Below, in pieces: positions 1-11,800 of a DNA stretch of 64,000 nt. The DNA is from Symbiodinium sp. CCMP2592 (Eukaryota > Sar > Dinophyceae > Suessiales > Symbiodiniaceae). Position 1 is the stretch's first letter; each line of letters begins with the position of its first letter. A program made the translations under genes and the position numbers. The stretch covers positions 62,001 to 126,000 of the forward strand of contig CAJNDT010006148.1 of assembly GCA_905221615.1 (NCBI GenBank), in the 5' to 3' direction. The notes under the pieces are model-generated. The model saw nothing but the letters and a program-made list of their open reading frames with translations, was not told the DNA's origin and made no database searches.

Positions 1-582
1 GTAGGTTGCAAGCGGAGTTGAAATTAGGATATCCGTGCCGGCAGCATAACTAAAGCCGTGTTTCTGAGCTAATTACACCCTTTCAATCCTCTGAACCTAA
101 AGCTTGTTTTGGTCACCTACCCATTTCGGAAACTGGTCCTCCCTTTCTGCAGCCGAACGCGAGATACCGAGCTTCAGCTGGCCTTGGCTTCAACAACCGC
201 CGCGGCCTCCTGGCTTTCCTTTGTGGCCGTTTGCTAGGGCTCTTTGAAGGGTTCCATGTCATTTCTAAGGGCTGTTAAGATAAGGATTCTAGAGTTTCGT
301 ACCCTTAGTTTAGTGTGCACTCTCGTGTCTAGAACTGAAAACTCTGAGAATGGTCTCTTGTCATCAAGTGGACGCTGGGAGGGGTAGCTCAATAGGAATC
401 CAAACCCAGATCCTCTAGGATCCAGGAGTTTCTGGACAGAAGGCCCCTGCAAGGTGTCGTACCGATGCATGGATTAAGGTAGGTCCTTCTTCGATGCGAG
501 CAAGTATCCGTCGTTTTGGGCCTAGAAACGGACAGGTAACGGGGGTTTAGCACATGGGGTTGTGGTAGGCAAGCTTCCAGTC
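1..582. other. No confident gene
   Basis: I see no gene I can defend here. One weak plus-strand exon candidate begins at 153 after a pyrimidine-rich acceptor (ctttctgcag) and stays open to about 235. A GTAGGT donor-like site lies near 479. The rest is unstructured apart from the foldback element that follows. Confidence 0.3.
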
Positions 583-586
583 AATT

Positions 587-692
587 GGGGGTTTCCGAAA
601 ATATCGGACCCTGATATAGTATAGTATCCCAAATATTAGGATCCCTATTATAAAGACCCCTAAATAAGGTACCCTTATTTTCGGAAACTCCC
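587..692. mobile_element. Foldback MITE, family A copy 1
   Basis: The arms are inverted repeats beginning GGG(G/A)GTTTCCGAAAAT, and the core contains GGATCC and GGTACC. The 4-bp flank AATT occurs on both sides (583-586 and 693-696), consistent with a target-site duplication. There is no coding capacity, so it would be non-autonomous. The same arms recur near 20.9, 42.8, 43.0, 48.3, 48.8, 54.0 and 60.5 kb. Confidence 0.75.
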
Positions 693-1097
693 AATTGTGA
701 GGATGTGCAGTCTTTCGACCTTTCAGGATTGCTGGAGTTACGCACGTTCCGGCGGTTCTTGTACTCATCCTGCTAGCTGGGATCTCTCTTTGTGGTCCTG
801 CACTTGGAAAGCGCAATGTTTTCATGAGCTGTGCTAGGAAAGATAGAATCTTTATGGGGGCTTCAGTGAGTGGCTGAGATCTTTCTGGAGTTTTGCAGTG
901 CATGTGGGAGGCTTCTTGCTTTCATGGTTCCTTTCCGTGACGCCCTGTGTTCAATGGATGTCCCCCATTCCAGCCTTGTTATGTCGACAACTTCGGAGTT
1001 TCCGACTTCCTGTTGCAGCTCCGCCCCCCTGGCGCAAACTCCTAAACCTTCCCTATAGCCATGTGCACTCGCCGTGCTTCAAACCTTCTCGCTCTAC

Positions 1098-1200
1098 ATA
1101 CATATATATATATATATGTATGTGACCTGACCGATATATATATATATATATGTTCACATATACATATCTCTATGTACATATATATATATATACACATACA
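1098..1200. repeat. TA/TATG-rich microsatellite
   Basis: Alternating TA runs with interspersed TG and CA. Open frames across it read as Tyr-Ile repeats and are low-complexity artefacts. Confidence 0.9.
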
Positions 1201-1903
1201 TGTGTGGATCTATATGGCTGGACAGTCTTTGCGAGGTACATGAACTGCGCCAGAGGCTTTCGAATGCAGAGGCAGGGGTCGTGCATGCAAATTGCGGAAG
1301 CAGCCAGCCCGATTCAGACACTCTCAACCCCAGTTGGAGAGTCAGGAGCTCATATTGTGACCCCCCAACTTGCCCTACCGTTGGGTATTAGGCGCTATAC
1401 AAGGGCCCAACAGACATGTGGTCCTCGACTTAAGAGGCCCCTACACAGACACATTTAGCAAGAATCATAAACATACTCTCACTATGATTCTCTATGTCCC
1501 CGCAGGCATAGGCGGGATTCAGGAGCACGGCCAAAAGACTTTTTTCAAGTACTGGCAGGTTCAGGAGCACGGCCAACGTGCTTTCCCCTAAGGATTGGAG
1601 TCGCAGCCGACATGCCTTCCCGGTGTGGGCCTTGCGTTTTGTTTGTTCTTGGCTCTAGGCGGCTGCATCAAATTAATGTTCGTATAGAAAAGGCTGTTTG
1701 CTTATCCAGGGGTATGCGCTACTTGGAGTGCCAAAGCTCGCTCTCCTTGCTTTTTGCTGTCCTTTGAGGCCTTGTAGAGTGGGCCAGGGAAGATTCAATT
1801 GCAATCGCCATAGATGAGAAGTGGTTCTGACTATGAGTCCTCCGAGTCAGATGCCACATGACACTACAAACCCTAAGTTCCGGTTGGTTCTCCACTGCTG
1901 CAG

Positions 1904-1939
1904 GCCGCAAAGCGCCAGCTGCAACAGCGGCTTCTCGGC
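1904..1939 (+). CDS. Exon (coiled-coil peptide)
   Basis: A 36-base open block between a good acceptor (ctccactgctgcag) and a GTAAGG donor. It encodes AAKRQLQQRLLG in phase 0 at both ends. Confidence 0.4.
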
Positions 1940-2818
1940 GTAAGGGTATTTTAGGTTTCAGGAGTTTGGGGTGTATTTGATTCCGCCAGGTTTGTTCTAT
2001 CGTGTAGACACACCGAGAAGTTCATGCAACCATATAGAGACACTTCGAGGTTGTTTTCGCATGACCTAAATTCCAAGATCGAAGCTCTGACTGGCTTCAA
2101 GCAGTAAGCCCAAGCCCCAGACGAAACCCTCGAAACCCCCCCGGAAGCACTTGAAAGAGAGTTTCCGCCAACTCCCGAGCTCCCTTGTTGAAGGATCAGG
2201 AGAAGTGATGCCCAAGCTGCCCTTCGTTTAAGCCCATGTGGTGTAGATATTGGGTACTGCCCTACTCAGTAACAGTTGGATAATATTCATAATATAGATA
2301 TATTAGGACTGTAATAGTAGCCCTATTATGGACTGTTACTGGTATGGGGGCAGTACCCAATGTAGATAGAACCTCAAAGTACCGAAGCCTGACAAAGCAG
2401 GTCTTGGGTGCTTTGAGCAGATAACTATAACTCCCCGTTACCGCCTCCCCCACTTCCTTTTCTTCCCGGCATTTGTTCTTGGGTTGAGTCGGTTTTCTAA
2501 ACCCTAAAGCCCCCCTTTGAGGGTTCTAGGGTGTTGTGGTTGAGGGTTAGGGGTTTAATGTTTAGCCCAAGGGTTTGAGGCCGCAGGGATTTACGTGAAA
2601 CATTGCTTCAAGTGAAGGGCACGAAATTCCGACAACAATGCAGAATTTGGGCCTGCCTTGTAAGCAATTCGCTGCTCAGGGGCTCGGCGCGGTATATAGG
2701 ATATCTTTCGTCCAGACTATACCTCAACAAGGCTTAGAGTCTGAGAGCAGCAAACTTCTGGGCTCTGGCCTCATTATGAGTATGCTTGGCTTCAATGAGG
2801 GGACTCTGCACGAATGTG

Positions 2819-2874
<56 letters not shown>

Positions 2875-5800
2875 CAGATAGATTTGTGTTTCGATTCAGC
2901 CAGCATCTGGGGCTTCTGGGGTCCCGGGATTTACGTACAGCAGCCTCCCATGCCACTATCCCTGAGCAACGAGTTTTTTTGCCGAGTCTCGCGCAAGGAT
3001 CATCTTTGAAGAAACTCGACGACGCACTGTATGCGGGTTAGGGCTTACCTAGAGTCTCCATTGTAGTTCCTTTTTTTGGTTTAACCAATTATATATTAAG
3101 GATCCTATAAGGTAACCCCAAAAAGGAACTACAATGGAGACTATAGGTAGGATCTCTATTCACTAAACTCCAAACCCCCCGCAACCTCCCAAATGCCTCG
3201 AACTCCCAGCTTCCCGGTTCCAAACACTTCAGCGAAGGTGTGAGAAGCTGGAGGCTCGAGATCAGGTCAGCCGTTCAGCGTTTTTGGAGTTGAGGGTTTA
3301 GGGTTTAGGCTTTGAGGGTCGAGATCTATAGGGTTCAGATTGTTGTAAGGGTTCTTATGGTTTTCATGAGTTTACGGGTCCAGTGAGTCTAGTATATGCG
3401 TTTCGGCGTTTGGAGTAGGCCAGTCACTAGGTCGGACATGGGGATATTTGTGCGCGGTGGTGTTTTCCAATCTTGCGAGCTTTTGTTGTTTGTTTGGGTC
3501 CGCCCGACAGAGGGTGGCAAGTTTGACTAATATGTGCTTGCCAGACATGCAAATTAATTTTCAAGCGACTCACCAGGGCATGTGTGCAGCTTCCAACATG
3601 CAGAGAGCACCAATTGCTGAAGTCACCTTCTCTGCCGACAGCAGTATACGTTCTGAGAGCCACGTCGAAGCTTTTTCAAACCACATTGTTCTCATTTACT
3701 ATAGTACTATAACAGTATAAAATACTACAGTCCGATACTCTAATACTCTAATACTCTATTACTATACTACTATAACGCCGGGCATTGCAGGCATTGTTCG
3801 TCATCGGGGTTTCAGCAGCTTCGCCTCCAAGCTTCCACGCGTAAATTTTATGCCCGGGCACAACCCAGCAAATGTCACTTAAAGGATCCTGGGACTCAGT
3901 AATTACGGATATTATTGAGGTAGCGATACATATAACCCCAACTAAGGTACTTATAACCATACTTACTAAGTCCCATGATCCTCCAAGCAGGTGTGGAGGA
4001 TACTTGTAGAAGCCTTGGTTAACCACTGGAATATTTGCTCGCATCGTCATCCCGTTCCAGCGAAAAGTGAACAGGGCGAGGGCGATAGCCGAGGACAAGC
4101 TCAGAGATCATAGTATCCCTTAGCCCGACTGTTTGTCGAAGCCCAGCACTGTTCCATGTACCTTTTATCGCAAGTACTCATGGCTGTAGCTACCATGCTT
4201 CTCATAGCCCTTGTTACTCAGTCACATGGTCCTTAAGAACAAGATCCATAGAGCTCCCCACGCTCTCTGCTTACAGGAGATGCAACCCGAGCTGCAGAAG
4301 GCACAGCAGCTGCACTTGCTGCTCCAGGAGGCTCCTACCAGGGGTTTTAGCTACGTTCTTTAAAGGGTTCAAGAAGGTTTTGTGGGTGTGTGTGTGTGTG
4401 TGTGTGTGTGTTTAAAGGTTTTTGTGTTAAATAATTGTTCAGAATTTAGGGCTAGTGTAAAGTTACCGGGTTCCATCAGGTTTCTTGTCTTCAAATAAGG
4501 TGTCATTTAAGGTTGCCTTTTGGGGGTTCCTATCAGGGTGCCTGTATGCGTGACTACAAAAGTTATTGTAAGGATTCGTTTCAGGGTCCCTACGAGGGGG
4601 CTCTGAGGGCTTGGGATAGAGAGCTGGGGGCTTAGATGGATAGTTGTCAAAAATAGGGTCCCTTTTTTTGGGTCCCTACTAAATACGGCACCTAATCTTT
4701 AGGGTACCCAAAAAGGGACCCTAGTTTTTGACAACCAGCCATATGGAGGGTAGTATAGGCTCTTGTAAGGAGTTTAGTAGAGCGATTTACTCTTCCACTG
4801 TAGGGTTTGAAATTGGTCCATGTGCCACGTATATGCTTTGCCCCCCCCCCCCCCAGCTTAAACTTCCTTTCAGGAGCTGCCTTCTGGACGAAACCTGCAC
4901 ATGTATGGTGATCATGGCTAATCTTATGATGATGATGATGGTTCTAGTTTTGGTAAATGAGCCGGCAGGGCATGAGATGCCAGAGATTCCCAAATAGGGA
5001 AGTCTCGGAGAAGAAGTGCTAGGCCCGTGATGCGCTACAAGTGAAACCGTCGATGATGGTGATAGTAGACAACACCGATAGGCCCCACAGTCGTTCCGTT
5101 TTTGAGGTTCATATTTAGAATGCTGTAAGGTAATCCCAAAAAGCAGCTACTTTGGGGCCTAATTATGGGTAAGCCTAAATCCCAATCACGAACCTTTGAG
5201 CAGCTCCATGAATGACGGGGGTGCCTGAAAGGATGCCAAGGTACGGTTTTCCTGAGGCTCTGAGTGTCTTGGAAGAGCGACTTGGGAAGATTTTCGTCCG
5301 AAACACGGAAATCCATGAGGGTTGAAGAGTATCTAGAATCTACTTGGAGGTTCATGGGTAGATATAGGTCCCCTAATCTGGGTTATAAGTATAGTTACCC
5401 GACTTATAATCCCTCTTATAACTGGCCATGAACCTCCAAGTAGGCCCTAAACCCTATACACTTTTCCATCCCAAGTAAACGTACCCAATTCGCAACCTGG
5501 CAGGGTAGGACAGGACTAGGTCTGCGGTAGATCGAAGGATAGGGTCTGGTGATGTTTTCGGCGGTCAGGGATTGAGCGGTTCCAGGGATTAGGGTTTAGG
5601 ATTTATAGGGTTTATAAGGTTTAGGGTTTAGGGTTTAGGGTGCAGGATTTACGGTTTAGGGTATAGGATTGTGCAGGGTGGACTGCTTCTCATTCTCAGG
5701 AGCAGCAGCTGCGGCAGAATCTTGAGGAGGACAGCCCTGTTGCTTCTGGACGGCTGTGCTGGTCAGGCATGGAAGCATTAGCAAACATGTAGGGTTCAGG

Positions 5801-8800
5801 GTTTAGGGCACGGTTTAGTCGCATCCGCGGTGCAAGTTGGAATCTAGCCCCCTGATATAGATGAAAGGGTACACCCCAAACTCTGAATCCTCGATTTTTT
5901 CAGCCGTGACCTCAAACTTGAATCTTTCGATTGTCAAAGCCCTATAAACCCTAAACCCCTAAACCCTATAAACCCTAAACCGTCAACCAAAGCCAAGCAA
6001 CTTTGCACGACCCGTAACCGGAAGTCTCGAAAGAAAGCAGCCACTGCGGTCCTCGAGGCCCTGAAATCCTCAAGGAAGCTGCGCCCGAAGCGGGCCCTGG
6101 GGCCTACTTAGAGGATCATGGGACTTAGTAAGTAGGTTATAATTGGGGTTATAAGTCCCCTAAGTGGGGTTATCCTAATTATAACCTACGTATAACCTTA
6201 CTTACTAAGTCCCATGAGCCTTCAAGTACATAAACCTCCAAAAGTACCCTATAGGGCTCCAGTTACCTAAATAGTAGGTTACTGGGATATATAATATATG
6301 GTTCGTAACTTCTTATTTAGGTAAGTGGAGCCCTCGGGGGTAGATAAAGTAGTCCTAGACCATCATCTAGGCAGGGCTTTGGGGCATTTTATATTTTCCC
6401 TTATTGGGAATAAGAGGATCCTATTTACTAATATTTTTCAAAGGCTTTAAAAGCCCCACCTAGTCATCTACGGTAAACCCCATAAAGTTGGAAACCTGAT
6501 AAAGGTCAAACAGTCCTGGGATCCCCTTACACATTACTCTTAAGGATTGAGGCTATTGGGTTTCGAACTTTTGGGCTTCTACTGTACAACCGATTCAGAG
6601 AAAAAGTCTGGAACTCAACAAAACATGGATCTCAAACCTAAAGCACAGAACCCCACCACAAACCCACAGCAGTCAAGCCTAAGCCCAAAGCACAGGAGCT
6701 CATGGCTTTGCGGGCAGCCCGTGGCGGGGAGCTGCCTGAAGCTGCAGCTGCCCCGGACGGTTTAGGGTTTAGGCTTCAGGGTCAGGGTTTTAGGGTTTAG
6801 GCTTTAGGGTTTATGGGTGTGAAGCTTCGAAGGTCAAGGCTTAGTCACAATAATTTGGGTTGGGGGGCTTGTGGTTGTACGTTAGAGGTTTTTGGTTTTG
6901 GGGGGCTCTCGGTTCATAACGCCGAGACCTAGACCCTGAGCCCGAAATCCAAATACCTATTTAGAGGTTGTTGTTTCTATGAGCACTTTCGGAGGCCTTT
7001 TGGCTTGCACCATGTGGGAGTTTGCAAAAACAGGGGACCCTAATATAGTACCCTAAATGAGTTAGCAGAACCCTTGCCCATTTTGGGCAAAACAGTATCG
7101 CCTCTCACAGCATTTAAGTGCATGCCCTCCCTTTCTGTGTACACGTAACTTGCAATGTGGTTGCGGCTGGCATCTTCGGTGTGGGGCAGCACCTGCCTGG
7201 CGTGATGGTCGAAGGAGCGCTTTTCCTGTGCAGCAATGCAGCTGTTGTCCTGCTTTCAACTCGCTACGCAGCTGACCATGATTTGACCCTCTTTGTGCTT
7301 GACCAATCGTTGCTCAAAGTCAGTCCCTGTACATCTGCTAGGCAGCTGCTTTTGGGTTGAGGGGTTGAGTATGCACTGAAGCGAGCCTTCCCCTGAATTC
7401 ATTTTATGGCTCGCCTGCTCTTGCGCACAGAAGTTTCGAATACCACGAAGCATGGGTCATCCTCAAGTCATCTTGTCCAGCGAGGTTTCACTCCATTTGC
7501 CAGATGGTGCCACAAGCAGATGGCCCTGGGCTGCCGAACCTGCTTCGTGCTTGCTGCAGGCAGGCGCCACTCGCCAAGAACCCCATCGTGAGCAAACCCC
7601 ATGCCGCGATCCTCAAACTGCAGGCGGCCCCCGAGCAGCCCACTCGACCGGCGCGTCTATCGTCCGCGGACATTGTCATGACCAAGAAAGTGCTGGGCCA
7701 TGGGGGTTTCGCCAAGGTCTTTTATGGCCGAACCAAAGGCATGGCTGCGGCGATGAAGGTCCCGCGGGAAGACAGTGAGGAAAACCGCAGTGCCCTGCAC
7801 AAAGAAGCATCGTTGACCCATGTTTGCAATGTCAGAGGCACGAGCATCATCAGAGTATTGGGCTACATTGCAGAACCCTATCCTGTATTGGTTCTGGAGC
7901 TGTGCCAGGGCAGCTTGAATGACATCCGCAGCACAATGACGCCTTCGTTCTTCGTGAAAGCCTTTGACAGACACTGGCGAAACTTTGCATCGCGCATCGC
8001 GATGTTGCACCAGGGAATTTCTTCATCAAAGGCCAGCAGGTGCTGCTGGGGGATTTTGAATGTGCCACTTGCCTGACAGCGTGTAGTGCCACCACCTACG
8101 AGGTAGCTGGTACACCCGCCTATTGGTCTGCAGAATGTTGGGGCGCTTTGATGAAGCAAGCGCCTCACACACTGAGACTCTCTGATGTTTATGCCTTGGG
8201 ACAGACCTTCACTGAGCTTTCTGAAACCAGCGGCGTAAGAAGATGGCGAAACTTTGATAAACTTCGAAAGGCCTTGCGGCCCTTAACATTGCCAGAGCCA
8301 GTGCGCGGCTCAGTTTGTGTTGCGCACCAAAGAGTCAAGAAACTTGCACCCTGGGTGCCCATCCGACCGTGGAGGTGACAAGGCCTTACAGAAAGGTGGA
8401 AGCATCGCAGCGTCGATTTCAACCTTTGTCATCATAGCACTGTCGCAACAGTGAGAAAGTCGTGTGCTGGTGCCGGAGCGCATGCTTTGGAAGCCTTTTC
8501 CCAGACCTTCTTTCCCCACCCAGTCCCTGCTGCCTCCTGGAGACCGCATTGCGCACTACTTCTACAAGCCTCTTTTGTGGGAATGTAGGCTTGTCCGGTG
8601 CTGTAGGAGGGCTTTCTAGGAGAAAGATGGTGGTGATTGATTGGGTGAGATACGGTTGACCGACCCCTAGACCAACCAGCGCCTTGGTGAATTTTATTTA
8701 TGTTTTAATGTATAAAGCAATATGACAAAAAACAGAAAACTGTAAAACACAAGAACCCAACAAACAATAAACATCAGAATCAAGTTTCAGACTTATGGGG

Positions 8801-11800
8801 TAGGGATTTATTTTTGTGTTTCTATGCTTTTGACCAAAAATACATTTAAACACAATACGAAACACTGAGCAAAAACAAACAACAAGTGTATCAGAAAACA
8901 CCAACACGCCCAAAAATCAAGTTTGACGACTCAGGCGTGGGGAATTTTGCCCTGCTCATAGTATCTAAGATTTGTGTTAAGAATATTTGCAGAAATCATT
9001 CATGAACATCTTTCAATCGAATATGTTACACCTTTAGCATTTTGCGACGTAAATATGGTCTTGATAGCCTTTCTACATAATAACTACTTTGATTTAGTTT
9101 CTTCTCAGCTCTCTCAACGGTATAAACATTCTCGCTCCAATTTCCAACCCTTTCTTTCTCACTCGGTTTTCGCTTCCTAAACATCTTAACTTCATCTCCA
9201 TGATCTAACTCTGGATAGATCGTATTCCGCTTACGACTTCTGGCAATATTCGACCTGACGCTTAACTCGTTGCTTGGAATACGCGCCTCTTTCGGCGCAA
9301 ATTTTGTAGCAGGATGTTTCATTTGACTGTTGTATGTCAGCAATATCTCGTGAATATAATCAGTTCATTGAACATTACTTTTCGTTTTTTCTGGTCAGCC
9401 TCAACTCTATTATACAACATGTCTTTAAAAACTTTGATCGCCCTCTCGCTGAAACTTTCGCGTGCCCCTCGATCTTGGACAACTCTTGAGTCCCGAAACC
9501 ATAAACCCAATGTCCTAAACCCCAATTTCCAAATAAGACCCAGAGTTTTTACCTTCAGGTGCTTTCGGCAGCTGACCTGGCCCATCACATGAAGCAGCGC
9601 CCCGAAGGCGCAGCTGCTGACAAAAGTATTACAGGGGCCTCAGGGCTTCCCTATGGGTTCCTTCAGGGTCTTGTAAAGGTTCCGTAAGGTCTGTCAAAGG
9701 GATCTATGAGAATGTAGGAACCTGATTCAGCAACCCTGGGCCTCTAACACCAAAATAATTGGATTCAATAAGGAACCCTAATAAAGGCCCACGGTTTCCT
9801 AATCAGGTTCCTACATTATAGTACCCCTATAGATCCCTTACAGTAACCCTTATAGACCCCTTTAAAAGAACCCCAACAAGGGCCATGCAGGGGCCTCAAA
9901 GGGTTCCATGGGTCGCCACGCAAAGATGCGCGCGGCGATCAAGTTCCAAGCCCGAAGGCAAAGATCAAGACAGACCCTAAAGATATAAGCAGTGCCCTCG
10001 GGGTTGTGTGATGGGTTTCGAGGGTTTGGGAGTGTAGGCTTAGGGGTCTGGAGTTTAGGGCTGGTTTATGACACTTCAGGCTTCAGGAAGCAAGGACCTG
10101 GGCCCTAAACCCTCAACCCTAAACGGCTGTTTGGCTCTGCACCAAGACGAGCATGCCAGGGGCGGCTCGACCAGATGGAGGTCGAAGAGCTGGCGAGCTT
10201 GGGGGCTGTTGGGTTTAGGGTTTGAGGGGTTTCGGGGTTAGGGTTCAGGGTTTAGGGCTTTGTGTTTTAGGGTTTAGAAGCAGACCCGTAGTGAGTAGGG
10301 CTTTCGAAATTTTCAGGTTGATGCCATGTCACTAGAAGTAAACGGTAATCCTTTCTTGGACCAGAGCTCAATGCTAAGCGATTAACGATTGGTAGTGTAG
10401 ACCCCGAGTTGTGCAATTTTTTTCATGCGTTTACATGTTTTTTTAGAGGAATTTATGGGGTTTACGCTCACCGTACACGGTTTAACAGAGCAATGCAGCC
10501 GCTTCTTCATTTGAAGGGCCTTCCCATGGTTAGCAATTGCGAAATTTCGTAGTGTTGCCGTTTACATCCATTATGTTGATCAGTATCGTTGCGTTATGGG
10601 CTATCATCCAAGCCTATATGGGCGCCAGAGTCGCGATCAAGCGCCACATGGAGAAGTATGTATACAGGGTCGGTGCACGGCAGGGCTTACCAAGAGCCCA
10701 AGTAGTCGTGCCTTAACGTCACTGTAGTGTCTTATTTCCTTACTTAATAACGGATCCTATAATTTCAACATGGCGTATCCAGCACAGGCGCTACATGACG
10801 GGCTCTATAGGTAGGGTTGATGTTCAGAATAACAGCTTCGGGGATCTGGATATGCAGCCGCGGAATGTTTTCTGCTTGTGGCACCGCCGAGTATTCTGCA
10901 TCAGAATTGTCCCTGCCTGCCGTCGGCGTTTTTTGGTATGTGCCCAAGCACAGACAAATCTGTACCTTTGTGCGTAGATCTCTCTCTCTCTCTCTCTAAC
11001 AAGAATCTTGGGCCCTTCACAAAGTCACAAAGGATCCCTAAATCAGATTTGTTTCTTGCTGGCGAATCTTCAGATGGACATCCCTGAAAGCCACTCCAGA
11101 CCCCCCCCCCGTCCCCGACCTAGAACCTCAAGTCACTAGCCTACACTCCAAAAGGGGGATCCTTGCGCTCAAGGCATCTGGGGTCCCGAATGCAATGCAG
11201 ATTCGTACATACACACCAACTGTAGACAAACACCTAAAAAATAAAGGATTCTAAATACAAGAGCCCCCCTTCCAAGAGACCGACTCAATTTTGTTTATAA
11301 GACCGCCTAAGTCCCTGAAAGCCTCTGCTGAACGATCGATGGCGACTGCAAGCGCCTCCATGGAAGAGGGTGGCGAGGAGAAGAGAGAACGCAAGAGCTC
11401 TCTTATGACTTGGGGTTTGGAGTTTCGTAAGGCAGACTTCAGTGTAGACCCTAAGCCGAACTTATCCGGAGCTTTTCTTCGTGTAATCCTTTTTGTTCGC
11501 GAAAAGGGTCTCAGAAGGGATCCGGGGTTTAGGGTCTGGCGCCTCCGGCATGGAAGGTTTTCAGCGATTGGGGTTTAGGGGGTTCAGGGGCATATGGTCG
11601 GGGGATGTCGGGGGTTAACGGCAGTAGAATAATTAAGCTTCGGGTATGGGTTTAAGAAGAGCTCTGTTCAATAAGACTGCTGATGACCGTATCGAATCTA
11701 CGCTTTAGGTTGCTGCACTACAGCATCATAGTTTCGTAACCCATTACATTAGTAATTCGGTTTAGTTTTAGCAGGAGGCATGTGTACTTGGAGGTACACC

